Source: Aquirhabdus sp.
GTDB lineage: Bacteria > Pseudomonadota > Gammaproteobacteria > Pseudomonadales > Moraxellaceae
Reading direction: 5' to 3'
Assembly: GCA_030150135.1 (NCBI GenBank)
Contig: JASLGO010000157.1
Location: 1 to 21,878, forward strand
Length of the DNA stretch: 21,878 nucleotides
The notes under the pieces are model-generated. The model saw only the letters and a list, made by a program, of their open reading frames with translations. It had not been told where the DNA came from and made no database searches. A program made the position numbers and the translations under genes. Positions 1 to 8,357 of this stretch are shown here, piece after piece (the stretch's first letter is position 1; each line of letters begins with the position of its first letter).

Positions 1-48
1 GTCACTGGCTCAAACTCAGAAATCCTTCAAAATAACTCAGAGCATCGC

Positions 49-426
49 TTATTTTTTGTGCCTTACTGTCACTTTAAGCCCAGCAGGTTTCGTCGCAATC
101 CACGCCGCAAATTTGGCAATGTCTGGATGAGCGGCGAGTGCGTCAACGGTATTGTATTGTTGCATGAGCGTTGCATTATCCAGCACGGCATGCACTTGTG
201 AATGGCACGGTCTACATAACAAAGCAATGCGAAACAACATTTCTTCTTTTTCAAAATAACGCTGCGTTCTTCCCTTGTTATGACGCGACTGCGGAATCAA
301 ATGATGCCGTGTCAACGGCAACTGAGTTCGTCCACACAGTTCACAAGCAGCATCACTGGCGCCTAATTCTTGTTCGTGTTCAATACGATTATTGACTGCT
401 CTGTTCATCGTTTCTTGATGCATCAT
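49..426 (-). CDS. HNH-motif protein (putative HNH endonuclease)
   Basis: This is a small 125-residue protein with a zinc-bound HNH layout. A CxxC pair lies at residues 28-31, an HH-L-I-P motif at 41-45, and a second CxxC at 71-74 followed by a histidine at 79. This matches HNH nuclease-like proteins in which the cysteines hold structural zinc and the HH motif supplies the metal-binding active site. Such short stand-alone HNH proteins are common in gammaproteobacteria and their substrate is usually unknown. It is probably cytoplasmic, with no signal peptide or membrane segment. The start is ambiguous because two ATG codons lie in tandem at 426 and 423; an AGG lies just upstream. It is divergent from the DUF4442 gene to its right. 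DNA cleavage activity is inferred from the motif only. Confidence 0.8.
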   Translation of the reverse strand: MMHQETMNRAVNNRIEHEQELGASDAACELCGRTQLPLTRHHLIPQSRHNKGRTQRYFEKEEMLFRIALLCRPCHSQVHAVLDNATLMQQYNTVDALAAHPDIAKFAAWIATKPAGLKVTVRHKK

Positions 427-534
427 GCCTAATTCGGTTCTATTGTGTCATGAATTGATATTGCGACAAACCCACATTAAAAAATGTGTCTGATGGTCAA
501 TTCAAAGACCATCTTTATTGATTGGAGTCATCTG

Positions 535-1002
535 ATGTTCGAAAAACTCAAACGTAACTCAATGATCGCTCGTCTATGGCTTAACTCCTATATCCCTTAT
601 TTTGGAGCAAGCATTCGAACCACTCAGCTTGATCTGGATGCGGGAATCGTACAAGTCGAAATGCCGCTAAATGCCCTCAATAAAAATGCCGTTGGCACTC
701 AATTTGGTGGCAGTTTGTACGCCATGATTGACCCTTTTTATATGTTGCTCCTGATGCACCAACTCGGTCATGATTATGTTGTTTGGGATAAAGCAGCAAA
801 TATTAATTTCATCTCACCAGGTCGTGGTCGAGTAACCGCACGCATTGAATTACCGAAAGAAGAAGTACAGTTAATTCGAGAACTTGCTGCAGACAACAAG
901 CCTGTCCTCCGTACCTACCCTGTCGATATTTATGGAGAAGATGGCAAACTTGTCGCTCATGTGGAAAAAGTGTTGTATATCAGACGAAAGAAAGGTGTGT
1001 AA
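535..1002 (+). CDS. DUF4442 hotdog-fold thioesterase-like protein
   Basis: The 155-residue protein resembles the DUF4442 (YiiD C-terminal-like) group of the hotdog superfamily. These are acyl-CoA thioesterase relatives of uncertain substrate. Visible features are the central NAVGTQFGGSLYAMIDPFY-type helix, which is the hotdog helix carrying the conserved G-G-x-x-x-A-x-x-D/E pattern, and a following beta strand ending NFISPGRGRV. I chose the ATG at 535 because a GGAG lies 7 bases before it. An in-frame ATG at 484 would add 17 residues but has no convincing ribosome-binding site. The protein is probably cytoplasmic. It converges with the SPFH gene across a palindromic repeat. A thioesterase role is inferred from family resemblance, not shown. 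Confidence 0.8.
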   Translation: MFEKLKRNSMIARLWLNSYIPYFGASIRTTQLDLDAGIVQVEMPLNALNKNAVGTQFGGSLYAMIDPFYMLLLMHQLGHDYVVWDKAANINFISPGRGRVTARIELPKEEVQLIRELAADNKPVLRTYPVDIYGEDGKLVAHVEKVLYIRRKKGV

Positions 1003-1036
1003 TAAGAATAAGCTCAAGGAGCTCTTTAGGTTGAAA

Positions 1037-1156
1037 AATTATGCTTTTACTCCTTCCCCTGAGGGGGAAGGTTGGGATGGGGGCGCTTTTTATCTTCGCA
1101 ACAAACCATCCCCTTCTAAATCTTCCCCTTGAAGGGGATGACTTCAAAGCAAAATT
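1037..1156. repeat. Palindromic intergenic repeat element, copy 1
   Basis: This stretch of about 120 bp lies between two convergent genes. Its ends are imperfect inverted repeats: AATTATGCTTTT on the left, against the reverse complement of AAAGCAAAATT on the right. Inside is an 8-bp hairpin, CCTTCCCC with GGGGAAGG (1052-1071), and a second CCCCTT/AAGGGG palindrome at about 1124-1138. The right end overlaps the stop codon of the SPFH gene. The segment ACTTCAAAGCAAAA (1141-1154) recurs exactly at 11096-11109. The hairpins could also end transcription from either side. No coding capacity is seen. Confidence 0.7.
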
Positions 1157-2045
1157 AAACTGTTGTTGTATTCACAATCGGATTCACGCTTTTTTCACCA
1201 CACAGCACAATCAATAAATTACTGACCAATGCCGCACGACGATCAGCATCTAACGTCACAGTGCCCTTGGTTTCTAAGCGCTGTAATGCCATCTCGACCA
1301 TACCCACCGCACCATCGACAATCTGACGACGCGCGGCAATCATCGCCGCAGCTTGTTGACGCTGCAACATCGCTTGAGCGATTTCTGGTGCATACGCAAG
1401 ATGGCTGATTCTCGCTTCAGTGACGATGACGCCTGCACGCGCTAAACGAGCATTTAGCTCTTGTTCCAGATATTCATTGATCAATCCTGTACTATCGCGC
1501 AAAGTCACATCCGCATGATCATCTTCACCATGATCATAGGCATACGAACTAGCCAGTTTACGCACCGCCGCTTCAGATTGAATATTGACAAATAATCCAT
1601 AATCATCGACATCAAACGTCGCACGCGCCGTATCATCCACTTGCCACACCACAACCGCAGCAATTTCAATTGGATTGCCGCTCTTGTCATTCACCTTGAG
1701 CGCTTGTCCATTCAGGTTGCGCGCACGTAAGCTGATTTTCTGTTTGCTATAAAACGGATTCACCCAGCGCAAACCACTCTTTTTCATCGTGCCCATGTAG
1801 GTGCCGAGAAAAGTCGTGATCACCGCTTCATTCGGTGCAATGACTGACATACCTTTAAAAATCAGCATGCTAATCACAAACAAAACAATCGATATTGCTG
1901 TAGGCTCTTGTGAAGCAATAAAAGAAATCACCGAAAAACCAAGCAAAACTAATGCAACAACCAGTAAAGCATAGCCACTCACCTGAACGAGTAGTGGCTT
2001 CTCAACAACCGAGGTTTTTGAGATTGGATGATTCGTAATGGCCAT
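1155..2045 (-). CDS. SPFH/band 7 domain membrane protein
   Basis: The 296-residue protein has two N-terminal membrane segments (about residues 25-45 and 50-66). An SPFH/band-7 domain follows, beginning at IAPNEAVI and continuing through TMKKSGLRWVNPFYSK and the GNPIEIAAVVVWQV strand. The C-terminal helix is rich in Ala, Gln and Arg, typical of stomatin/prohibitin-like proteins. Such proteins oligomerise at the membrane and organise lipid microdomains or protect membrane proteins. The start at 2045 is preferred because AAGGA lies 7 bases before it; an ATG at 2066 would add seven residues. It lies 38 bp downstream of the AgmX-like membrane protein gene on the same strand, so the two are probably co-transcribed. 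A neighbouring NfeD-type partner, frequent beside SPFH genes, is absent here. Confidence 0.85.
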   Translation of the reverse strand: MAITNHPISKTSVVEKPLLVQVSGYALLVVALVLLGFSVISFIASQEPTAISIVLFVISMLIFKGMSVIAPNEAVITTFLGTYMGTMKKSGLRWVNPFYSKQKISLRARNLNGQALKVNDKSGNPIEIAAVVVWQVDDTARATFDVDDYGLFVNIQSEAAVRKLASSYAYDHGEDDHADVTLRDSTGLINEYLEQELNARLARAGVIVTEARISHLAYAPEIAQAMLQRQQAAAMIAARRQIVDGAVGMVEMALQRLETKGTVTLDADRRAALVSNLLIVLCGEKSVNPIVNTTTV

Positions 2046-2083
2046 CTTCTTTTCCTTGTTGATCATAATTCCAGCGTTTTTAT

Positions 2084-3055
2084 TTAATCAAAACTAAACG
2101 TATAAACAATATCAAAGGTTGCATATTGACCTGATTTAAAGTTCAGTCCTTTGATGATATAGACCAAGTTATTTTCAAAATCGGCATTATCCAGATCACT
2201 ATCCACAATGCTTGCGGCATCGACTTGTCCATAAGTATCAATGATGATATGCACCTTAACATCGCCATCCATATCAGGATCAGCAAGCTTTGCACGCATA
2301 TACGCATTTTTGATCTCAGGCATCGCACTGCGAATGACTTTCTTGAAATCTGGACGAAGTGCTGTGTAATGCGGAGCTAAATCATCAGTCGTACCTGTAG
2401 GCACAGGAGCAGGAGGCAATTGCACACCAGTCCACTTAGCATCAATCAACTCAGGATCAAACCATTTTTCTCCATCGTTGTTATATACATGTTCCGTCAA
2501 TGTGACTTTTGGATTAATTGAGTGCCATGAAAAGACAAAATTCCGTTTTCCACTATGTGGTTCAGACATGTCTGCGCGCTCTAAATGCGGCCCTATCAGA
2601 CTACTTTCGGTCACACCATACAGCGCGCAGCTCTGTGCACAGTCATTTTGCATCGCAGTCGTCGCGACATTGCGGTAATGTGCAATTTGGTTCATTTCAT
2701 CGAACTGATTTGCTTCATAGACAATTAAATAAACAACTGCAACACCAAAGCCTAACGCAATCCAGCGCTTCTTATCGGATAGAAAGGAAGTCGTCACTGT
2801 TTCTTGTTCAGTATTTGCCGAACTCCACGGTAGTTTAATATTTGGGTTGGTCAGTACCGTCCACGTAGCCCATGGAAGCGCAATCGTGCATGCCACCACC
2901 AAGATTCCGATACCACGTGGAATGTGGTAATAGACAAAAAATGGATCAAGAATTGCCTTTACTAATAAAAATCCAGCCACAAATGCAGCCAGAATGACGC
3001 ACCACTTGATTAAAAACGCAATTGGAAGACGCGCTAATAATTCGCCTTTATTCAT
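2084..3055 (-). CDS. Membrane protein with TonB-like/AgmX-PglI C-terminal domain
   Basis: The 323-residue protein has three hydrophobic segments (about residues 11-33, 48-67 and 98-113). A Cys pair at 139/143 and a Pro-rich stretch near 225-235 follow. The C-terminal domain (about 262-323) reads like AgmX/PglI or TonB C-terminal domains: DVKVHIIIDTYGQVD, then an E-x-x-L helix, then a final ATFDIVYTFSF strand. In those families the domain is periplasmic and makes contacts within envelope complexes. The actual role here is unknown. The gene precedes the SPFH gene and is likely in an operon with it. The 258 bp to its left-hand neighbour baeR (3056-3313) hold no gene I can support. The domain call is by resemblance only. 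Confidence 0.65.
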   Translation of the reverse strand: MNKGELLARLPIAFLIKWCVILAAFVAGFLLVKAILDPFFVYYHIPRGIGILVVACTIALPWATWTVLTNPNIKLPWSSANTEQETVTTSFLSDKKRWIALGFGVAVVYLIVYEANQFDEMNQIAHYRNVATTAMQNDCAQSCALYGVTESSLIGPHLERADMSEPHSGKRNFVFSWHSINPKVTLTEHVYNNDGEKWFDPELIDAKWTGVQLPPAPVPTGTTDDLAPHYTALRPDFKKVIRSAMPEIKNAYMRAKLADPDMDGDVKVHIIIDTYGQVDAASIVDSDLDNADFENNLVYIIKGLNFKSGQYATFDIVYTFSFD

Positions 3056-3313
3056 ATCACACCATAATATTAAGATTCGCGACGTCCAAACCTCTTCGAG
3101 ATTTTGTCACATCAGCATCTTTTATTTCACAACTCGACTATACGGCAGAAGAATAACAGAACACATCATGACTCGATTCTTTTTATAACTATTCCAATCA
3201 ATAAAGAACCGATTTTCTGTTGGACAGCACATATGGTCTACGAGGGATCGACGGAATCAGATCATGGTCAATTACAAACGGTTATGCAAGGTTACACCTC
3301 GATAAACGTCTAA

Positions 3314-4024
3314 TTATTTAGTTTCAGGCCACTCAAACCGATAACCCACACCATAAACCGATTGAATCCAATCATGGCGGTCTGTCCGTTGAGCCGCATC
3401 ACTGAGCTTGCGACGGATATTTTTGATATGACTATCGATAACTCGATCTACGACCTCAACGCCATTTGGGCTGATGTAATCCAACAATTGAGATCGAGTA
3501 TATAGCCGTCCCGGATTTTTAATAAATATTTTTAATAATTTATATTCATAGGGTGTCAGCGTAAGCGGTTTATCTTGGCAAATGATTTGTTGGCGAAATT
3601 CATTCACTTTAAAGACATGTGAATCTAATGCATAAACTTTGCTTTCTGGATAACCTGCCAAAAGTGGGTTACGACGCAATACTGTCTGAACTCGCGCGAC
3701 TAATTCACGAGGACTAAACGGTTTGCACATATAGTCATCTGCACCCACCTTCAGCCCGACTAATCGATCAATTTCTTCTGTCCGCGCGGTCACCATGATA
3801 ATCGGGACTTGCGAAAATTGACGAATCGCATGACACATCGTAATCCCATCAAGCCCTGGTAACATCAAATCCAAGACGATCAAATCAGGTGGCGTATGGC
3901 AGATCACATCGAAGGCATGCTGACCATTGCCATACACCCCTACTTCAAAACCCGCATGAACCAGATAATCCTCGATCAGACTCGCCAGCTCTTTTTCGTC
4001 CTCAACCACCATGATATACGACAC
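3314..4024 (-). CDS. baeR: OmpR-family response regulator, BaeR-like
   Basis: This is a 236-residue two-domain response regulator. The receiver domain (about 1-115) has the acidic pair E9/D10, the phosphoacceptor D52 in LDLMLPG, and the conserved lysine at 101 in CKPFSP. The C-terminal winged-helix domain includes LTPYEYKLLKIF and the DRVIDSHIKNIRRKL recognition segment, ending in the typical YGVGYRFEW. The sequence closely follows E. coli BaeR (PPDLIVLDLMLPG, EEIDRLVGL-GADDY-CKPFSPRE). That regulator controls envelope-stress and multidrug-efflux genes. The start is a GTG at 4024, with AGGA about 6 bases upstream; the ATG at 4012 would remove the first strand. It lies 17 bp after the sensor kinase gene, in the same operon. 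No mdtABC/adeABC-type efflux genes are visible here. Confidence 0.88.
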   Translation of the reverse strand: MSYIMVVEDEKELASLIEDYLVHAGFEVGVYGNGQHAFDVICHTPPDLIVLDLMLPGLDGITMCHAIRQFSQVPIIMVTARTEEIDRLVGLKVGADDYMCKPFSPRELVARVQTVLRRNPLLAGYPESKVYALDSHVFKVNEFRQQIICQDKPLTLTPYEYKLLKIFIKNPGRLYTRSQLLDYISPNGVEVVDRVIDSHIKNIRRKLSDAAQRTDRHDWIQSVYGVGYRFEWPETK

Positions 4025-4041
4025 GTTTATTCCTCTAAAAC

Positions 4042-5667
4042 TTAAGCTTCCGAATCAGTCGACTGGATGGGTAAACGTAATATCACCCGCAACCCACCTA
4101 AAGGAGAGTGTTCAAATAAAAGCTCACCACCGTGAGAAATTGCCACCTGACACGACAATGCCAAACCTAAACCCGCACCACCAGTTTCTCGAGTTCGAGA
4201 AGAGTCGGCGCGAAAGAAACGTTCACCTAAGTGTGCCAATATTGCATCAGATACACTCGGCAAACTATCATCAACATAGAGCACCCAAAAAGTTTCTTTT
4301 TGCAAAGTTTGTAACGTTGAGCTAACGCTAACTGTGCCGCCTGAGTTTGTATAACGACGACTATTTTCCAATAAGTTCACCACAATCTGACGAATTCGAT
4401 CAGGATCTCCATAAACTTCGACATATGTCTGCGGCTCAATGATCTCCAACGTCAAACCTTGTTCCTGCATCCGTTCACTAAATGCCTCACATTCATTCTG
4501 CACAATAAACCATGGTGTAAATAAACGCCTTTCCAAAGAAAGCTTTCCAACATCTGCACGAGCCAGATCATAAACATCATCCAACAACCGAGATAATGAA
4601 AGTACTTGTCGATGCATCAATTGCAGATGCTGGGGAGATGGCTCTCGAACACCATCTTGAATCGCTTCTATTTGAGCCCTAAGCACGCTAACAGGTGTAC
4701 GTAGTTCATGCGACGTATCAGCGACCCACTGCCGCCGAGACGATTCATGTTGACTCAAAATATCCGCTAGCTGGTTCATCTTTCGCCCCAACTCACCCAG
4801 CTCATCGGAACGGCCAATATGGTTTTTGGTGGTAAATTCACCGTGTATTAAATGATCCGCAGACGCCATTAAACTTAAAATCGGCCGCCTAAAATGCCGT
4901 GCTAATAAACTGGCAACCAATGCACTCAAGACAATGCATCCGATGCCAATCCATAAAAGCTGCGTCTTCTGCTTAGCAAAAAAATCAATCGACAATACAT
5001 CTTTGGGATCGATCCCAGGTTTTAATGTTAAATATCCTACAACCCCTTGTGCTGTGCGTATTTCCCGTCTTGGGGCTGTCGTTGGCGCAGCCAATCCAGT
5101 CAGCAATACGCCATGCACATCCAATAACCCCAGACGACTCGCAACATCTAAACGATCAGGTTCAAATCTGGGCGGTGTAAAAAATGACTGTTCAAGAGGA
5201 AACTGAGGTTTCCCCATCGGCAACTCATCTCGATGATCATCAAAAGGTGGCGCATGATCGCCATGTTTTTCGCCGAATTGCTCTGGCATCTGAGGTGGAA
5301 AAGATAACTTATCGTGTCCCATGAAATGTCCATCTGGCGGTGACATATCTGAACGATGCTCTCTTCTGCCATGCATCGTGGAAAACATAAATTCTTTATA
5401 TTGATGTCTTAACCAATCGGTTTGATCCTGATTAGAAAAATCAGGCCAATGCCCTGCTTGTTGATATTCTTGTTGTAACTGCGTAACAAAACCATCGAGT
5501 TTTTTTGCTTCAATCTGTGTGACATACGAAGCAAAACTCGCCTGCATCGCAAAATCGAGCAACCACAAGCCACCCAACGTGATCGTCACCGTCGTGAGAA
5601 GAATCGCCATAAACAGGCGCATCGCAATAGGCACGCGGATTGGAATCTGATTGAAAGCAGAGCGCAC
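4042..5667 (-). CDS. baeS: BaeS-like sensor histidine kinase with His/Met-rich periplasmic insert
   Basis: The 541-residue membrane kinase is longer than E. coli BaeS (about 467). The first membrane segment is at about 16-41. A large periplasmic region (about 42-235) follows, then the second membrane segment (about 237-256) and a HAMP domain. The phospho-accepting H320 sits in DTSHELRTP, the N-box is NLLENSRRYTN, and the G-box is ETGGAGLGLAL. The D-box reads DSLPSV, in place of the usual DxGxG; E. coli BaeS is similarly divergent there (DSAPGV). Residues 99-146 hold seven His and three Met with many Asp, suggesting metal binding. The start is a GTG at 5667 with AGGA 9 bases upstream. It precedes baeR by 17 bp and signals to it. 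The stimulus is unknown. Confidence 0.87.
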   Translation of the reverse strand: MRSAFNQIPIRVPIAMRLFMAILLTTVTITLGGLWLLDFAMQASFASYVTQIEAKKLDGFVTQLQQEYQQAGHWPDFSNQDQTDWLRHQYKEFMFSTMHGRREHRSDMSPPDGHFMGHDKLSFPPQMPEQFGEKHGDHAPPFDDHRDELPMGKPQFPLEQSFFTPPRFEPDRLDVASRLGLLDVHGVLLTGLAAPTTAPRREIRTAQGVVGYLTLKPGIDPKDVLSIDFFAKQKTQLLWIGIGCIVLSALVASLLARHFRRPILSLMASADHLIHGEFTTKNHIGRSDELGELGRKMNQLADILSQHESSRRQWVADTSHELRTPVSVLRAQIEAIQDGVREPSPQHLQLMHRQVLSLSRLLDDVYDLARADVGKLSLERRLFTPWFIVQNECEAFSERMQEQGLTLEIIEPQTYVEVYGDPDRIRQIVVNLLENSRRYTNSGGTVSVSSTLQTLQKETFWVLYVDDSLPSVSDAILAHLGERFFRADSSRTRETGGAGLGLALSCQVAISHGGELLFEHSPLGGLRVILRLPIQSTDSEA

Positions 5668-5813
5668 GCAAGCTCATCCTCGTTTGAACATTCACTCACA
5701 ACATGCCTAGTCCACGATGATTTTGCAAGCACTCTACGATCCATAATTAATCCACAATCGGTATGCAGAGTTTCTTCACCTTAGAGAAACGCAAGGATGT
5801 CAGGGTGAACAAC

Positions 5814-6926
5814 ATGCCGCTCAATCCATACAACCACTCAAATATTCGACAAGCGCAATCAACACTCCTGGCACTGGCGATCTGTATTTCCTGTCCAGTC
5901 CACGCGGCATTAAAAGAATTATCAGAATCAGATATGTCCAATGTGAGTGGACAAGCGGCAATCTATACGACATACGTCGCACCAGGGCAAGACGGCAACA
6001 ACAATGCCGTAGATGGTAGTACAACGGCCAATGTCGGTTTTTTTCGTTTAGGTCTTAATGCCACCATTGATCTCAATGCCAATATTCAGCATCTACAACT
6101 CGGCTGCGGTGGAGTCAATGGTGCAGGATGTGACATCGACATCTCAAATCTCAGTTTGACAGGTGTCAATGCAGGAAGCGACGGCACTTATGCCAGCTCT
6201 GATGCCAAAATTACCAACCCATTTATCGAGTTGGCGATCAAGAACCCAAATAGTCTGTCCACACGGGAACTCGAAGGATTTCGCCTCGGTGCGGCTAGTA
6301 TTCTTGGTCGATTATCGATTGGAACAAACTCAGACACCACATCGACGACCGATGACACTGGGATTAAAAGCCTAAGCGGAAACCTCACCGTAAATATCGT
6401 GAATGGCGTTCTGAACAACGTCAATATTGGTGGCGTCGCCACAACTACAGCAACCGTATCTAGCTACACCTCCACACAATCGCTATCGAGAGCATCAACG
6501 ATTACTTTAAATGGAATTAGTGCAACTACAGGAACGGTAAAACTCGGTGGTATTTTACCCACGATTTCAGGACTCACGCTGAGTAATGTGACATTGGCCA
6601 ATGAACCATTGTCATCCGTACACAACTTATTGCTTGCCAACACAGATGGTACTGCGACATCTGATGCGTATTTATCTCTACAGAAGACAGCCATTACTTG
6701 GCAAACCCTCAGCACAGGCGCTTTTGATACGACAACAACAGCTCAAACGGGCTGGTGGTTATCACTTCCATCGGTGACGATTGCCAATCTCAACAGTAAC
6801 TCACAAATTGACGTTCCTTTATTAACGGCACTCACAGGTACATTTGGATCAAAAGTCACTCTTGCAGCCTTTGATCTAGGACAAACTCCTGTGCAAAACT
6901 GTTATGGCTCTCTTAAGTTTTGCTAA
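5814..6926 (+). CDS. Secreted Thr/Ser/Asn-rich surface protein (DUF6160/FilA-like N-terminus)
   Basis: The 370-residue exported protein has a signal peptide (hydrophobic core TLLALAICIS) with likely cleavage after PVHA at residue 31. The mature N-terminus carries the motif LKELSESDMSNVSGQA. I recognise this from Acinetobacter/Pseudomonas surface or pilus-associated proteins (DUF6160 and FilA-like). The remainder is a low-complexity-leaning beta-rich sequence with many Thr, Ser, Asn and Gly residues, and it ends in a short Cys-containing tail. The start is uncertain. The ATG at 5814 has AGGG 8 bases upstream. A GTG at 5805 has AAGGA 7 bases upstream. An ATG at 5763 would spoil the signal peptide. 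It is divergent from baeS. A filament or adhesin function is inferred only. Confidence 0.7.
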   Translation: MPLNPYNHSNIRQAQSTLLALAICISCPVHAALKELSESDMSNVSGQAAIYTTYVAPGQDGNNNAVDGSTTANVGFFRLGLNATIDLNANIQHLQLGCGGVNGAGCDIDISNLSLTGVNAGSDGTYASSDAKITNPFIELAIKNPNSLSTRELEGFRLGAASILGRLSIGTNSDTTSTTDDTGIKSLSGNLTVNIVNGVLNNVNIGGVATTTATVSSYTSTQSLSRASTITLNGISATTGTVKLGGILPTISGLTLSNVTLANEPLSSVHNLLLANTDGTATSDAYLSLQKTAITWQTLSTGAFDTTTTAQTGWWLSLPSVTIANLNSNSQIDVPLLTALTGTFGSKVTLAAFDLGQTPVQNCYGSLKFC

Positions 6927-6995
6927 TCGTCCTAAATTCTTCTTTATTAATTACAACTTCCATAATATTCGTATCATATAGTCTCCAATAGACTA

Positions 6996-8345
6996 TTAAA
7001 ATTTCATACTCTTAGTCATCGTCTTATCTGTAACCAAGGGTGCCACATATATTACACCTGCTTTTATAAATGTAGCGGCAGTAGCAACCAAACCTTTGCC
7101 ACCAATCGCCAATGATAGAATCTCCGTAGGAAAAATTGGACAACCGCCACTACCATAATGCGTTGTTATCGTTGCAGAAGGGTACGCATGGATTGCACCA
7201 TCCTTTGTGATGATACTCATTCCTTGCCGCTCACCAGAAGCAATATAGAGATTCCCTTTAGGATCAATGGCTATCGTTCCCAGACCAGAGGAAAATGTTA
7301 AGGCTTTGCTTCGATCAACAGTCCAACCAACGCCTGCCTGAGTGTATGAAAGAGTATTGACTGTGCCATCAGGACTTATACGATGAAGAAATTTGACCCA
7401 CCCTCCTTCCGTTACATAAAGCATTCCTGTATTTCTATCCAATGCCATCGCCCATGGTCTTAGAAATAACGCATTCCCTTTATCTTTGTCATCATAGTCA
7501 GCGTGTGCGTCAGGCCGACCTGCAAATGTAGAAACCTTTCCTTCAGGGGAAATTTTACGGATGGTGTCATGATCAGAATCAGCGACGTAAACGTTACCTT
7601 GCCGATCAATTACAATGCCGGAAGGATCACCTAAACCAGCTAAACTCCCCACACCATCATTATCTCCATAATTCCCAACCCGTCCTGCTAGAGTTGAAAC
7701 TTTTCCAGAAGGAGAAATCTTTCGAACAACGCCATCCATGTACTCAGAAACATAAACCCAACCTTTATCATCAACAGTAATACCACTGAGATCCCCAAAC
7801 CTCGCATGACTGCCAACGCCATCCACATTCCCCGAGATACCCGACAATCCAGCTATCGTCGTAACCATACCTGTCGGAGATATTTTAAGAATAGTATGAT
7901 CAAATCCATCAGCAACATACACGATGCCCGCTTGATCTGCCGCTACGCTGATATTGCCAGCACCGTTATCATTACTGGCTCTGCTTTGCGCCATTTTGAG
8001 TTTAGCCAGTACCTTAAAAGCACTCGGTGAAGCACTTTCAATCGTATCGCCACAAGGATTATCATTGATTACGGGCTTAGCTTCTAGTTGAATCCAACCA
8101 CCGTAAAACTGACCCTCACACACGGTGCCATAAACAGGAGTACCGTCTTTCTTATTGGCGATAAATACCGAATTGAATATTGAGCCTAAATAGCCACAAT
8201 GACCTTCGACATAACCAAGAATATGGACGTCTTGATATCCTGCATCGGTTACAATTTTAGTTGCTTTATCATTGTCCATACAACCAGACAAAGCCGCAAA
8301 ACATAAGACTAAAAATATCTTCTTCATCCAATTTTTACTTCTCAT
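6996..8345 (-). CDS. NHL-repeat lipoprotein
   Basis: The 449-residue predicted lipoprotein has a signal sequence MKKIFLVLCFAALSGC, with lipobox LSGC and lipidated C22. Residues of about 28-90 (TDAGYQDVHILGY, HCGYLGSIFNSVF and VYGTVCEGQFYGG) resemble a small secreted module seen alone in other proteins. It is followed from about residue 120 by NHL-type beta-propeller repeats. Each repeat has the pattern GIVYVADxxxHTILKISPxGxVTTIAG, spaced roughly 50 residues apart. NHL propellers usually bind proteins or ligands, and some are enzymes. It is probably periplasmic-facing and membrane-anchored. The gene starts 12 bp after the MFS transporter stop on the same strand, so it is almost certainly co-transcribed with it. 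An alternative start is the ATG at 8327. The function is unknown. Confidence 0.82.
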   Translation of the reverse strand: MRSKNWMKKIFLVLCFAALSGCMDNDKATKIVTDAGYQDVHILGYVEGHCGYLGSIFNSVFIANKKDGTPVYGTVCEGQFYGGWIQLEAKPVINDNPCGDTIESASPSAFKVLAKLKMAQSRASNDNGAGNISVAADQAGIVYVADGFDHTILKISPTGMVTTIAGLSGISGNVDGVGSHARFGDLSGITVDDKGWVYVSEYMDGVVRKISPSGKVSTLAGRVGNYGDNDGVGSLAGLGDPSGIVIDRQGNVYVADSDHDTIRKISPEGKVSTFAGRPDAHADYDDKDKGNALFLRPWAMALDRNTGMLYVTEGGWVKFLHRISPDGTVNTLSYTQAGVGWTVDRSKALTFSSGLGTIAIDPKGNLYIASGERQGMSIITKDGAIHAYPSATITTHYGSGGCPIFPTEILSLAIGGKGLVATAATFIKAGVIYVAPLVTDKTMTKSMKF

Positions 8346-8357
8346 TATTCAAATTAA

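Noticed and set aside
1052..1138. GC-rich hairpins near the DUF4442 and SPFH gene ends as ordinary terminators
   Set aside because: They belong to a repeat family found at two other places and lack flanking T-runs. Terminator activity is possible but secondary.
6978..6996. ATAGTCT/AGACTAT hairpin between the convergent surface-protein and NHL genes
   Set aside because: The 7-bp AT-rich stem overlaps the NHL stop codon and lacks a clear T-run, so it is too weak to call a terminator.
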